From positions 558,001 through 622,000 of the forward strand of contig NW_026776913.1 of assembly GCF_030936135.1 (NCBI RefSeq): 64,000 bases of DNA. The letters run 5' to 3'. Numbering within the stretch: position 1 is the first letter of the stretch; each line of letters opens with the position of its first letter. The DNA is from Gavia stellata (taxonomy: Eukaryota; Chordata; Aves; Gaviiformes; Gaviidae). Positions 22,640-34,164 of this stretch are shown here, in pieces. The position numbers and the translations under genes were made by a program. Below the pieces are notes generated by a model. It was not told the origin of the DNA. It was given only the letters and a program-made list of their open reading frames with translations, and made no database searches.

Positions 22640-23090
22640 GTGGTAACCATCTCGGAACCACCAAAGGAAGGTCCAAAGTGAAGCCAAGGCAGGGCCAGTG
22701 GGGAAACGGTGAAAAGGAGTTGGATTTTACATGGGAAGGGATAAGGATGATTGAAGAGTAGGGCTTGAGAGGTGGGAAAAGAGTGAAAAGGGGAATGAAA
22801 GGTGAAGCAAAGGGAATGATCAGGGCTGTTTGGGGATAGCTGTCAAGCAGCCCTGCATCTGAGCAACACTGCCTGGAAACGGACAAGCAAGCTGCAGCTG
22901 CTCTGACCATACTAACATCTGACTTACTTCCATGGTGGTCATGTGGAACTGAAAACTTTCCCTACTCTCATCAAGGGAAGACCCAGAGGGGAAGGAACTG
23001 CAGCATCATTTAGTTTTCCACTCTTCTGAATGGGACTCCAGGGGGTCTCTGCTCTGACCTCCTGCTCATGGCAGAAGCAGCTATGGAGTC
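22640..23090 (+). repeat. Unclassified repeat R2 (copy A)
   Basis: Matches 36740-37190 (duplication) and, more distantly, 32380-32810: 'gataaggatga', 'gatgaagcaaag'-like and 'gggctgtttggggatagctg' in the same order. CR1 follows it in all three places, so the unit R2 plus CR1 was itself copied earlier. Confidence 0.55.
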
Positions 23091-23099
23091 AGACCATGT

Positions 23100-24260
23100 T
23101 GCTTAAGGCTTTATCCAGTGGAGGCTGAAAGCATCCAAGGACAGAGATGGCACAATGTCTCTGGGAAACCTGCTCTGATGCTTGGATGCCCTCATGGAGA
23201 AAATGTTTTTCCTTATCTCCAGCCTGACTAGTCCTTATTTCAACACTTGACTATTGTTGATTATCCTCCTGCCAAAGGTCACGGTGACAAGACTGGTTCC
23301 ATCTCCCTGAAAACATCCCCACAGTGACTGGCAGGCTGATATTCCTGAGGCCTTCCCTTCTCCAGGCTGAACAAGGACTTGTCCCTCAGTTCCTCCTCCA
23401 ATGTAAGTCCTCAAGCCCCTGAGCATCTTGGCGGTCTTCCTCTGAACTCGCTCCCAGCTATCAACATGTTCCTTGCTGTAATGGGTTATTTCTGGCCAAT
23501 AGCCCAGCAGCCACACAGCCGCTCACTCCCTCCTCCCCTGCCCCACATGAGGCCCAGAAATTTACATGGTAGTGTACAGATGTTCTAATTTGCTTTCTGT
23601 CCTCCAGCACCACCAGGGCCATTTATGCAGAGCTGATCCCCAGCCAGGCAGTCCTCAGCCCCTACCACTGCAGGGCGTTAGTCTGTCCCAGGCACAGGAC
23701 CTGCCATTTGGCCACCTTCTATGCCATGAAGGTTCTGACAGGACAGTCCTTCCACCTCTCCAGTTTCCCCTCTATGGCATCCCTAGGGCACAGCAATGGT
23801 CCTCCCAATTTAGGGTCATCGACAAACAAGGTGAGAGTTGCCTCCTCCAAGTCATAGCTACACGTATTAAACTGCCCAGGTCTCAGCAGAGTCCCCTGTG
23901 CTGCCCCACAATGCCCCAGTATGTCCCAGTGGCCTCCAGGTAGGGTATGACCCCGTCACCACTGCTCTCTCAGCCTGATCATCCAACTGGTGCTTCACCC
24001 ATCTGTTTGTCAACCCATCCAGACTGTAAGAACCTAACTTGGGTAGAAGAATATTGAGGGACACTATGCCACAAGTCTTGCTTAAGCTGAGGTAAACAAC
24101 ATCCACTGTTCTCCCCTCATGCACAAATGCAGCTACTTCATCATGAAGGCAATCAAGTCGGTGAGGCATGATTCACCCTTGGTGAGTCCATGCTGACTGC
24201 TTTTGGACAAATTCTTCTCTTTCAAGGTCCCAGAAATGTCACCCAAGAGGCCTCTAACTG
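23100..24260 (-). mobile_element. CR1 LINE, reverse transcriptase to 3' part (copy A)
   Basis: The reverse strand encodes the CR1 reverse transcriptase stretch with RTVDVVYLSLSK, then NILLPKLGSYSLDG, VKHQLDDQAERAVV and a GST-type segment, at 23867-24169. Further left is the C-terminal 'SWERVQRKTAKMLRG' region (23235-23516). Frame changes show that it is old. Confidence 0.75.
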
Positions 24261-24267
24261 ATGGCAC

Positions 24268-24841
24268 ACTCCTTACCAAAGGAGTACACCTGTACTCGGC
24301 GCTGGTGAGGCCGTACCTTGAATACTGTGCTCAGTTTTGGGCCCCTCAATACAAGAAGGACATTGAGGTGCTGGAGTGTGTCCAGAGAAGGGCGAGAAAG
24401 CTCATGAGGTGTCTGGAGCATAAGTCTTATGAGGAGCGGCTGAGGGAACTGGGGTTGTTCAGTCTGCAGAAGAGGAGGCTGAGGGGAGACCTCATCGCTC
24501 TCTACAATTACCTGAAAGGGGGTTTCAGAGAGGTGGGTGTTGGCCTCTTCTCCCAAGTGACTAGTGACAGGACAAGAGGAAATGGCCTCAAGTTGCACCA
24601 GGGGAGGTTTAGACTCCATATTAGAAAAAATTTCTTTACTGAGAGAGTGGTAAGACAATGGAATAAGCTGCCCAGGGAAGTGCTGGAGTCACCATCCTTG
24701 GAGGTTTTCAAGGAACGTGTGGACGAGGCATTGTGAGACATGGTTTAATGGGCATGGTGGTGTTTGTAGGTTGATGGTTGGACTTGATGATCTTACAGGT
24801 CTTTTCCAACCTTAGTGATTCTGTGATTCTGTGATTCTGTG
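24268..24841 (+). mobile_element. CR1 LINE 3' end with tail (copy A)
   Basis: Encodes the last ~150 codons of CR1 ORF2 in one frame ([20 protein letters not shown], then [28 protein letters not shown] and FKERVDEAL, stop at 24734-24736). A short 3' UTR and the typical 8-bp tail repeats (ATTCTGTG) follow at 24818-24841. It is the best-preserved CR1 here, hence the youngest. Its 5' end is truncated within a CR1 of opposite orientation. Confidence 0.92.
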
Positions 24842-25539
24842 AAGTGAGCTTGTACAGCCTGGGGTTCCCTGGGGTGCACTTTTGGCCTCCTTCCAAGAGG
24901 GGTGCATCATTGGTTTGTCCTCACTCACAAGAGACCTCTACCAATCCCATGACCTTTCAAAAGGCATATTCCAAGGAAATGCTGACCTTCCCCTGTAACT
25001 TCAGGACCACTCTTCTGCCTGTCCTACGCTGTATTTCATTTCTCTGATCTTTCATTGACTTTCCCCTGCCCTGATACAAAGACCATTTCTAAAGTCATCG
25101 TTTCAGATGCAGACTGCCTGGGCAAAGGCCCTTTCCATTATTCTCCAGTTTTCTCCTTCCCTTTCTCTTTGTTCGTTCAGGTACCTCTCACCTACGCTGC
25201 TGCTTTGAGCTTCAGGGACTAAAAGCCGGCCTGTCCTTCAGTAGTCTAATTGTCTCTCTTTAAGAGCCAACTCTTTAATTATGTTGATATTTACTTTTTT
25301 GTATCTCCCTATCTAAAGCATTTCTCATGAGATTACCCCTTGTAGAAAGTCAGCCTCATGAGACCTAGCTTGTACTTTACGTGTGGCTGAGGAGTGCGTT
25401 TTAATGTTTATGAAACTTTTCCTTGCTTTCCTTCTCTTTGCTTGCAAAGAGGAACATTCCCTCTGTGCCGGTGTGCAGGCAGTTCTCTAAGGAAAGCAGG
25501 TGGGAGGTGGTGCAATGGCGCTGTAACATTCAGCTCCCT
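24842..25539. other. No recognisable gene (copy A)
   Basis: AT-richer sequence without a recognised gene, repeat or RNA. The same holds for 38941-39639 in copy B. Confidence 0.4.
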
Positions 25540-26440
25540 GAGTCCCGAGAAGTCTGACGGAAGGCAAAGTGAGGCAAGTCCCAGGTGGCCAAGGACAGAA
25601 ATGGTGGGGCTGGAGAGGTGAGGAGCAAGGGTGTCCATGCAGTGTCAGGCCTCAAGGGACTGCTTTTCCTCCCCGACACTCTGGGTCAATATCAACTGGA
25701 GAATGCTGCTGTCACCTTTTCTTTAAACAGAAAGGAATAAAATGTAACATTTAAAAATATATATTTTTTTATTAGGGGCACTTTGAAATCTTCCTTAACT
25801 AGACTATGAAATGATTCCAATTAGCTCTACAAGTCTTGAAGACTTGAAGAAAGTGACACGCAGGGAAATAGCTCGTTAGGGCTTTCTGTACTTTAATGAG
25901 CCCCACGGTGTATTTGGGCCTGTAGTCCATGAATCTCTGATGATGAGAGAAATCAAACCTCTCAAGAAGTCAAAGGCAGAAGCAAAAGCTAAAGTACCTT
26001 GAAGCATTACTGGGTCCCACTGAGGGCCATTACTGACAGAGCCTCCCCAGGGACTCGTTAGAGCCGATAACTGGAGGCTGTGATTGCAGGGAGGCAAAGG
26101 CACTGTGCAGGTGGCTGTAATGCTGAGAAAGCCCTTGGATTGTTAGATGAAGCAGAAAGGCCAAACCCTGAGCCCCAGGCCCTGGGCAGGCAGAGCTGGT
26201 CCCTCACGTGTGGCTCAGGGCTCTTCCTGGGGGCAGGGGGATGTGAGGATGAGCAATGCCAAGTGCAGAAAAACAGTGCAACACTTCCCGGCCTCCCCAG
26301 AAGGGGCGAGGAAGAACCAAAGTCCAGAGCCTCCGGGTTTCTCCTGGTAGGTGTCGGTAGCAGAGGCAACTGCCATAGCCAAGAGGACAAAGACCTTGGC
26401 CCTGTTGGGCTTCGTGGAGGGTTTGGTGTTCTGCTGAGGG
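25540..26440 (+). repeat. Unclassified repeat R1 (copy A, plus)
   Basis: Matches the reverse complement of 60890-61690 nearly end to end: 'tgaggcaagtccc', 'ggagaggtgaggagcaa', 'atatcaactggagaatt', 'ctttaatgagcccc', 'gctcagggctcttcc'. The second half also matches 44575-45130. This is the longest clear alignment of the family. Confidence 0.65.
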
Positions 26441-26720
26441 TGTCCAGTTAGTGCCAGGGGAGGGGCTCGCTTTGTGGATTAGGGTTTGTGTAGGGCTGTG
26501 GGGAGGGTGAGGGTCAAGGCTAGCATTTAATGGCAGGGATACAGGCTGGGAATTGGAGTGAGTAACAGGGTAGGAGGAGGAGTTTCTGGTTTGGGCTTTG
26601 GTTTAGAGGTAAGGTTTGAGGTTAGGGATTAGAGCAGTGGGTTCCTGTCAGGGTGAAGGGTGCCATTTTGGGGTAGGGTTAGGGCTTGAGGTTACTGCTT
26701 AGAAAGAGGGTAAAGGCCTC
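26441..26720 (+). repeat. Degenerate G-rich, TTAGGG-like tract (copy A)
   Basis: G/T-rich strand with scattered TTAGGG, TAGGGT and GAGGGT words, for example 'gattagggtttgtgtaggg', 'gaggttagggattagag' and 'ggggtagggttagggc'. Could be a decayed interstitial telomeric repeat or simple G-rich DNA. Confidence 0.45.
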
Positions 26721-27544
26721 ACGTGAATGTTTTCTCAGTCAGTATCGTGGTGGCATCAAAACTACCCAAATGCATCTTTCCTCTTCAAAACCTTTCATCT
26801 CTCTTGGCCAAACCTCTCTGCCCTCCTCCAAATCTTGTCCCAGCTCCCCCTGACCTCCCCAAATCTGTCATCTTGTTGGGGGCAGCATTGCAATGGCTTT
26901 TGAGACCTCAGAGTATCTGTATTCCCACCGCTGCCTGCTCAGACCTGACCTCACAGCCAGCACCCAAGGGGACACAACGTGCTGCTGTGCTGGAGAGGCC
27001 TCGTCGCAGTCTGCCCAGCAGTGTTGAAGGCAGGTGATGCCTTCCACCACCCCGAGGTACTCTGCCTGCCTGCCAGCTCAGGCTCCAGAAGGGCTCTCAG
27101 ACGTCCTGGGACGCATTTCCCACGTGGGTGCTTCAGCTCCAAAGGGCAGCGACCATCTCTTTGTGGGTAACTGAATCCAGCCCTGCATGTAGATTTTTAG
27201 GAGAAACTTGACAGCTCTGCAGAAAAGACCTCAATGTAATAGCTGGAAAAGTCTTCCTTTCCAGCATGGCTGGCTTTTCATGAAATTTCATGATTTTTTT
27301 TCATAGTTTTTTATTAACAGCAGCAAGAGCATGTACTGGCAAGCTGATTACACGCCCTTGCTCTCTGTTAATTGTTTTATGCAGCCCCTTAGCAAAATAA
27401 ATTTTCTTATCATTTCTTCAATTGGAGAAGCATTGATCAGAAGAACTACTGTCTTTATATTGGCACATTTCATCTCTCTACTTCTGCCTCTCTCTCTTTT
27501 CTCCTTCCTCTGCCTATCCTATCTTCATGGAAAAGACTCACTGC
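26721..27544. other. No recognisable gene (copy A)
   Basis: Unassigned sequence between the G-rich tract and a CR1 fragment; present also at 40823-41639. Confidence 0.4.
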
Positions 27545-27700
27545 ATGACAGAATAACTCAGGTTGGAAGAGACTTGACCATTGTCTTGTCCATCTCTCCT
27601 GCTCGAGGCAGGAGATGCTCACCCTGATGGCTTTGCCCTGGGTATGTCCCTCAGTGACACTCACCATCCCCACTGTCACTAGACACACACAGAGATCAGT
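27545..27700 (-). mobile_element. Short CR1 LINE 3'-end fragment (copy A)
   Basis: Reads 'gacagaataactcaggttgg' then 'aagagacttgaccattgtc', the antisense of the CR1 3' UTR end. The counterpart is at 41640-41800. Confidence 0.55.
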
Positions 27701-27859
27701 TCAAAATCCATCCCTTGGTCTCTAAAAGGGCATGATGTGACAAGGAGGTTTTTGCTCCCAAATCCGTGGATCAATGAGCCCTTTTGGGCTTTTGTTCTTC
27801 TTAACACCAGCTTTGGAAGAAGAGCCAACCGTGCAGGCAGCGTGCAGGGGAGATCCCAT

Positions 27860-27865
27860 TTTATT
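27860..27865 (-). terminator. Polyadenylation signal of OR3
   Basis: TTTATT on the plus strand is AATAAA in the OR3 sense, 235 bp after its stop codon. In OR4 the same site reads TTTACT (AGTAAA in sense). Confidence 0.5.
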
Positions 27866-28100
27866 ACAGAGCTAGTGTGAGAGAGTCAGATATGAGCCAG
27901 AGTTACACAAATTTCTCTGAGGTGTCCAGATGAGAGAGAGCACATTCCTGCCTCAGGTGTAGCGGGACAAATCCAAAGAGTCATGCAGGAAAATGACAGG
28001 GAGAAATAACAACAACAAAACCAGCAACGGAGTGAATAAACAAAGCTCTAACACATTACAGGATGCACTGGGAATCATGTGTGAAGACAGATGGCAGGTC

Positions 28101-29033
28101 TCAGCTGTTGAAAAGTGTCCGTGAAAACCATTTCTTCATGGCATCCTTGAGCTCCTGGTTCCTCATGCTGTAGATGAGGGGGTTCACTGCTGGAGGCACC
28201 ACCGAGTACAGAAATGACACCACCAGGTCCAGGGATGGGGAAGAGATGGAGGGGGGCTTCAGATTGGCAAACACTCCAGTGCTGAGAAACAGGGAGACCA
28301 CGGCCAGGTGAGGGAGGCACGTGGAAAAGGCTTTGTGCCGTCCCTGCTCAGAGGGGATCCTCAGCACGGCCCTCAAGATCTGCACATAGGACAGCACAAT
28401 GAAAACAAAACACCCAAAACTGAAACAAGCACTAACCACAATAAGCCCAACTTCCCTGAGGTAGGAGTCTGAGCAGGAGAGCTTGAGGATCTGTGGGATT
28501 TCACAGAAGAACTGGTCCAAGGCATTGCCTTGGCAGAGTGGTAGTGAAAATGTATTGGCTGTGTGCAGCACAGCATTGAGCAACCCACTGCCCCAGGCAG
28601 CTGCTGCCATGTGGACACAAGCTCTGCTGCCCAGGAGGGACCCGTAGTGCAGGGGTTTGCAGATGGCAATGTAGCAGTCATAGGCCATGATGGTGAGAAG
28701 AGAAAACTCTGCTGCAATGAAAAAGAGAAACAGAAAGACCTGTGCAGCACATCCTGCAAAGGAGATGGCCCTGGTATCCCAGAGGGAATTGGCCATGGCT
28801 TTGGGGAGAGTGGTGGAGATGGAGCCCAGGTCGATGAAAGAAAGGTTGAGGAGGAAGAAGTACATGGGGGTGTGGAGGTGGTGGTCGCAGACTATGGCAG
28901 TGATGATGAGGCCATTGCCCAGGAGGGCAGCCAGGTAGATGCCCAGGAAGAGGCAGAAGTGCAAGAGCTGCAGCTCCCACGTGTCTGCGAATGCCAGGAG
29001 GAGGAACTGGGTGATAGAGCTGCTGTTGGACAT
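28101..29033 (-). CDS. OR3: olfactory receptor, OR14-like, intact
   Basis: Odorant receptor of 310 residues, a normal length; the cell-surface GPCR is expected in olfactory cilia. The start chosen is MSNSSSITQF, which has an N-glycosylation sequon at Asn3 and equals the start of OR5; an upstream in-frame ATG at 29082-29084 lies beyond the splice acceptor. Motifs: GN at 39-40, PMYFFL at 56-61, Cys95 for the TM3-loop disulfide, Cys177 and Cys187 in the second loop, SYVQIL near 215, KAFSTC near 234 and PAVNPLIYSMRNQ near 281. The DRY motif reads D119-C120-Y121 (codon TGC). Its duplicate OR4 is frameshifted. It shares the MHC-linked human OR14J1 pattern LDHHLH/CDHHLH after TM1 and AYLKP-like in loop 3. 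The ligand is unknown. Confidence 0.95.
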   Translation of the reverse strand: MSNSSSITQFLLLAFADTWELQLLHFCLFLGIYLAALLGNGLIITAIVCDHHLHTPMYFFLLNLSFIDLGSISTTLPKAMANSLWDTRAISFAGCAAQVFLFLFFIAAEFSLLTIMAYDCYIAICKPLHYGSLLGSRACVHMAAAAWGSGLLNAVLHTANTFSLPLCQGNALDQFFCEIPQILKLSCSDSYLREVGLIVVSACFSFGCFVFIVLSYVQILRAVLRIPSEQGRHKAFSTCLPHLAVVSLFLSTGVFANLKPPSISSPSLDLVVSFLYSVVPPAVNPLIYSMRNQELKDAMKKWFSRTLFNS

Positions 29034-29584
29034 TTTCTTCCTCCAGGCATGGGGACCTGTGCAAGGAGAAAAAGGCAGTGACAAGTTGAGAAGGACTTCT
29101 CTGATGAAAAACCTATGCCATTTCCCATAGAAATCCCCCTCCCTCAGCTGAATGAGGACTGAGTCAGCTCATTCCCCAACCCCACCAACTGAGCGACATG
29201 GTGCCTCACAGTTTAAAAAAAACTGAGGCACCTACCTGCCATGAAGACATACCTGGCGCAGTGTCCCCCCAAACAGAAGCTGACCTTCACCCTCCACACC
29301 AACTCCTGAGATTTGAGAGCACCACAGGCAGGTGTAGAAATACATAATATGTCTGTGGTCTGAAAAACTGAAGCAAGGAGAGAAAGGCTGATGGGCAGGC
29401 AGTGAAGCCGTCCCCTTACCCAGCCGTGCTCTCCACCTCACAGATAGCAACACTGCAGGGCACTTGTTTTTAGCATATTTGTTGTGTATCGACTGTAGGA
29501 CACATGCACTGGTCCTACGCTGGAGGTCCAGCTGCTGAGGAGGTGAACAACCCTCTGCAAATGTCCCCAGAGTGATCTGGAGCT
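29034..29584 (-). promoter_or_regulatory. 5' flank of OR3 with splice acceptor
   Basis: In the OR3 sense, a pyrimidine tract and TTGCACAG end at 29057, so the coding exon begins at 29056, 23 nt before the ATG. The rest of the flank has no recognised gene. The same acceptor is kept in OR4. Confidence 0.5.
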
Positions 29585-31290
29585 GAGGGCAGCCCTGACC
29601 CACACAGCACCCTCTCAACAGCAGAAGCACCCTGCCATTGCACTGGTCTCTCCTTCCACCCCCAGCTTCTCCCCACAGCGCCGTGGGGAGCTCCCCGGGC
29701 AGGCTGAGTGCTGACCCTGGCAGGCGGCAGAGTCCCTGCCCCAGCACCCAGCCCCGGGGGTGCAGGGACCCTGCTCGGAAGGACAGCCCTGGGCACCCCT
29801 GGCTGCACACCCACCTTCACACCCTGCAGCCGTCCCTGGCAGAAGGCAGCCCTCATGCCCTGTCCCTCTGATGGTGCAGCAGGGAAGCCCTGCTCTGGGG
29901 CACCTCCTCCTCCTCTACACTGGAGCACCTGCGGCACTTCTTCCTGAAAGCTCTCAGAGTTTGTGGGATGTGCCAGCATTAGGAGATCTGCCCGTGAACT
30001 GTACCTAAATTGCCCTGCAGCAAGAGACTTACCGTGTCAAGGGCTGTGAAGATTTCTCCTCCAGAGAGCTCATCTCAGTCCTCCCACTCCAGACTGCCTT
30101 TAACCTCTCTCTGCCTTGATCCTCTCCCCTCGGTGCCTGCAGGCAGTGCCCTCAGCCCTGCTGCGCTCTGCAGAGGAGCTGCTCCTGGGCAGAGCTGTCT
30201 CTCCTCAGCGCTGCCCGCTTGCCATGAGCTCCCTCCATCCCAGGAGCCCGGCCCAGCTCAGCAGCAGAGGAGCAGCCCAAGGCGGCACTTTCTCTGCCCC
30301 TCGGGGCTCCCCCCAGGGGTCCCTGGGGCTCCAGGGGAACCTGCTGTGAAACAGGCTGGAGCAATCACTGAGGTTCCCTCCCGCAGCTGGGGAGAGACAC
30401 TTCTTCCCAGCACTGTCATTTCCCTGCTGAGAGACAGAGTCACGCCTAAATATCAACTTTTCTTGGCCCATCTTTAGACAGGACAGCCAGACAGGGACAG
30501 GCAGGGATCTCCTTTACCCCTGCTGAGGGAAGGGATGCAGCTGAGCCCGACAAGGCATCTCATCCTGGGTTTGGAGTGCTGGGGCTGGAAGGGCACTCAG
30601 CTCCCTCCCATGCACACCACAGACCCACAGCAGGTGGGATTCCTCTTGCCCCCCTTCAGGTGGACACACAATAGGCACCTGCATGTGAGCTCCTGCTCTC
30701 AGCTCCCATGGTAATTAATGGAGCTGGAGGCCAGGAGTGAGCTGTTCAGGTGCAGTTGTCTGGTGACACCTGAGGTGCCAGAGGTGGTCAAAGATATGTG
30801 CCGCTAATAGAGACAGATTGAAGATACGTGCAGGCTGATGTAGAGACAGGCCAACATCTGGGGCATCTTCTTGGAGGCTCTTGGGAATTTCCTTTGGCCA
30901 ACTGAAAGGACAGCTGCTGCCCAAATTAAGGGCAACTGAACCTGTCCCTACTCGTTATGTTCAGGTCAGCCTATAGAGCTATTCATAGGATGGAATGGAG
31001 TCGTATGCCATAGGGAGAGCTCCGTCTCTTTCTTCCTCTCCTCCAGGTGTTGGATTCACTAGACCTTCACTGACTGTATTGGCAGCTGTCTCGTGTTCAT
31101 CCCCACATTGTGGTACAGAATTCAAGGCAGCTGCTCAATGTAAGGTTCAAATCCAGGCCCACAGAGCTACATGAGATGCCAGGGCTGGCAAGAAAATCAC
31201 AGGACCAACAGGAAAGCAATTCCCATTCAGGGTGGGTGCATGACAGACACCCCAGTCGGCATCACAGAGAATGCCATTTGGTGCCTCACA
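29585..31290 (-). repeat. Inverted-repeat arm upstream of OR3
   Basis: Matches 54095-55800 in reverse complement with a constant coordinate sum of 85,385 at four points tested (29979/55406, 30010/55375, 30715/54670, 31110/54275), so there is almost no net insertion or deletion. The first ~690 bp are also present in copy B (43657-44566). Each arm lies upstream of an open or nearly open OR and reads in the same sense relative to it. Confidence 0.9.
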
Positions 31291-31780
31291 CATTGCTTGG
31301 GGCAATGTGTCACATACACAACACATTCCCAGAGTATGCGATTTTCCCTGACACGTTGCTCGGGGCTTTTCCTGGGGCAGTGTGGTCAAGGAACATCCCT
31401 CCATCACACTGCCCCAGGAAGATCCCTGAGCAAGTGCAAAAACACGGTGTGAAACCTGCCAGGCTCCTGGGTAGGGAAGAGGAGTCCATGAGGCCCTCGA
31501 GCTGTAATGATGAAGTTCCTACTGGAAGGCCCTGGCTGGCACAGACAACAGCCACAGCCAAGGGGAGGAGGACGTCAGCTCTGTTGGGGGCTTTCGGCAT
31601 TGCCAGCTCCCTCGACCGTCTCCACCCAAGGCTGTCCTATGGTGTGTACGCCTGGCCCTGTTTCCCTGAAGGCTGTGGACACTCCATCCTCTTGTTCTCA
31701 CCTGAGTATCTCACTGCCTTTACTGATTCCTCTCCGCCATCCCTGGCTGTTCCTTGAAGCACAAAGCCTTGGGCTGGCCC
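31290..31780 (+). repeat. Unclassified repeat R1, partial
   Basis: Follows the second half of R1 as in 44890-45360: 'gctcggggcttttcctgggg', 'acaacagccacagcc', 'ggctgtcctatggt' and 'cacctgagtatct'. The long plus-strand open frame here is a by-product. Confidence 0.55.
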
Positions 31781-32220
31781 AGGCTCCCTCTTGTATCACA
31801 GCACTGCCCTTGGAGTGGCATTTCTTTCTCTCATGTCCAGTCTAAACCCACCAGACAAACACCCAGGTGCCTCAGCACCCCCAAGGAGGGCACTAGACCC
31901 CGACCCCCATCTCTGCAGAGCTCTTCTGGGCACTCTCCAGTTCCTCCCGAATTGCCTAGAGCAGGAAACCCCACAGAGGGACACACTAGTCCAAATGTGG
32001 CCACAACGGTGCTCACTCGATGAGGACGATAACTCCCACTGTCTGGGTGGCCACATCATTCCTAACGCAGCTGATCTTTCTTCTGGTGAGCACGTGCTAC
32101 TGGGTCATATGGCATCCCTCGTTGGGCCCAGGCCCTTCTGCTTTGGGTCCCTGCTCATCCAGTCAGGTACCAGCCTGCCCTGAGGTACAGGGTTATTCTT
32201 CTCCCCCCGGTACAGGACTG
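31780..32220 (-). mobile_element. CR1 LINE fragment next to R1
   Basis: Antisense CR1 wording: 'ctctccagttcctccc', 'tccaaatgtggccacaacgg', 'cgataactcccactg', 'ctgggtggccacatc'. Aligns with 45370-45880, which follows R1 in the same way. Confidence 0.55.
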
Positions 32221-32379
32221 GTGGCTTCTCCTTGTAAATTCAGGAGGTTTCTGTTGGCTGAATCCCAGAGATCCTCAAGGTCCTCATGGACTGAGTCACT
32301 GTTTTGTCGGCTGTTCGTGCAATTGAATTAGTCTGATTGTGGTGACTCTCACAAGGTAACAGCATGAGTTGCAGAGCAC

Positions 32380-32810
32380 TACAAATGGTAAAATGAGGTA
32401 TTAGTTTAATGGAGTCACTTTCCAATATAGAATTTTCCATGCTGCCCATCTCAGAAAGAGCTACAGAGCAAGCAAAGGCAAGACCAGTGTGGGAAGAGCA
32501 AACACAGGTGGGCTGTTTGTATGCGAGGAGATAAGGATGACCAAGGGGCAGAGCTCTGATGGGGGAAAAGAGGGGAAAAGAAAAGAGAAGATGAAGCAAA
32601 GGACATGATCGAGGCTGTTTGGAGGTACCTGCCAAGCAGCTCTGCAGGTAAGCAGTGGTGACATGCGCAAGACAAAAAAGATAATCTGACCAAACTCAGG
32701 TTTGCTCACCTCCATGGTCATGGGGAAGCTGAGTGCTTTCCCTAGCATGGTTCAGGGAAGCCCTGTGGTGGAAGGAAATGTGCAGTCCCTCATGCTGCAC
32801 GAGAGCCAAC
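32380..32810 (+). repeat. Unclassified repeat R2, diverged copy
   Basis: Shares with 22640-23090 the order 'gaggagataaggatga', 'gatgaagcaaagg', 'gaggctgtttggaggtacc', 'ctccatggtcatggggaa'. Confidence 0.5.
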
Positions 32811-32869
32811 CTGCTGCTCCCAGCAAGGTCAGCTATCAAGTCACACCAGGCGGCTCAGAGTTTTATTTG

Positions 32870-33140
32870 TGTGAGGCTCGAAAACATCCAAGGACTGACA
32901 GAGCACAACCTCTCTGGGCAACCTGCCCCAGGGCTTGACCGTCTTCATGGGTAAAGAGCTTTTCCTCAGGTGTTTCAAGTGAAGTCCATTGGCCCTCACC
33001 CTCCCATCATTCACAACAGGGAAGGAGAGCCTGGCTGCCTCTTCCTGGTGATCTCCTGGTAGGTGTGGAAAGGCTGTCCCCAGGTGTCCCCAAAGGCTTC
33101 TCTTCTCTCCACTGAACAAACCCAGCTCCCTCAGACTGCC
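32870..33140 (-). mobile_element. CR1 LINE fragment
   Basis: Antisense ORF2 C-terminal text 'aacatccaaggactgaca', 'cctctctgggcaacctgcc' and 'aacaaacccagctccctcag'. Confidence 0.6.
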
Positions 33141-33504
33141 ATAGTGGCAAAGCCAACCTTACAAATCATGTCTGAGATTTTTAGGGCATTTTGAGTTTTT
33201 ACTGGCTTTCCCAAGGACCCCTCAGATGTTATAACATCATTACCCTCGTGTCATGAATTTCTGATTGCATCCCTCTCATTTGGCATCATGTTGCAATGCA
33301 CAGGTGTTTCAGGCTGTGAGAAGGGCCTGTTCTGTCTGAAAACAAAGAGTCATCCACAATGAAACTTTCAACATAAAATGTTTCAGTCCTTAGTGGCATC
33401 CTGACACCATTGAGAGGGTGTGGCTCTAGGGTTACCATGCTTGGTGCTAATCCAGATGCAGAGGAGGAATTGATGACTGCAAGAATTGCAGTAGCTATTA
33501 TGAG
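33141..33504. other. No recognisable gene
   Basis: Spacer between two CR1 fragments. Confidence 0.4.
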
Positions 33505-33700
33505 AGATGACAGAATCACAAACCCATTCATGCTGGAAAGCACCTTCGGATGCCTCTAGACCAACCTCGGGCTCACTTCAGGATCAATACTGGAATCACC
33601 CCGAGTTCCTCAGCTCTTGGCCGAATGGAGTCCTGACAATGTCTCCTGGGGACTTTTTTGAGAGCCTTAGTGAACCTGGGTCTTGAAGATCCATGGAGCC
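33505..33700 (-). mobile_element. CR1 LINE 3'-end fragment
   Basis: Begins 'gacagaatcacaaacccat' then 'gctggaaagcaccttcgg', the antisense of the CR1 terminus with its tail side on the left. Confidence 0.45.
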
Positions 33701-34164
33701 CTCTGAGGACATTCAAGGGGCCTTTGGCTGCCAAGTAAGAAGAGTCAGAGGAGACGTAGACTTCTGACAAGCTGCTGCCAAGCTCTAGCAGCTTCTAAGG
33801 AGCTCTGTCAGCTGTCCTTGATCAAGGGGTGCATTGCTGGGAGGCTGCGGAAGCTTGTCCTGATCTTGGAATGTTAACCCCTTCTGCTCTTCCACACGAG
33901 AACCACTGATGTTGTCCTAGGAGACCTGGAAAGTAGCAAGCATGACTACGCTGCTCTGGGTGTGATGGTCAAGGGCAGGAGGGTGCAGATGGTATTCTTC
34001 TCCATCCTGCTATTGAGGGGAAAAGGTTTGAAAAGAATTGGGCAGATCCTGCAGTCAGACAATCGGTTTTGCAACTGGTACCAGCAACAGCGTTTCTATA
34101 GAATGAGTCTCATTCTGAAGATCAACAACTGCATGTAAAAGAAAGAATTGACCTGATGAAGTCA
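33701..34164. other. No recognisable gene
   Basis: Unassigned spacer left of copy B. Confidence 0.4.

Larger units (their letters stand above)
20332..30271. repeat. Segmental duplication, copy A
   Basis: Collinear with 34431-44566 in direct orientation at an offset of about 14.1 kb (14,099 at the left end, 14,072 near 29.6 kb). By eye the non-coding parts are about 97-98% identical. The left edge begins GCTGGTCACC immediately after the ERVL LTR. The right edge is inside 'cagcagagga' at 30271. Confidence 0.93.

Noticed and set aside
23100-24841. Opposed CR1 pieces read as one LINE with a 5' inversion (twin priming)
   Set aside because: The minus piece contains its own ORF2 C-terminal part (23235-23516), which overlaps in content with the plus piece, so two separate insertions fit better.
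28563-29081. 172-codon open frame antisense to OR3 (similar frames antisense to OR2, OR4 and OR5)
   Set aside because: It is the reverse reading of a conserved receptor gene, Glu/Gly/Val-rich as expected from reading hydrophobic helices backwards, and recurs only where the OR is.
31110-31757. 215-codon open frame
   Set aside because: It crosses from the inverted-repeat arm into repeat R1. The counterpart in the other arm ends early, and there are no motifs.
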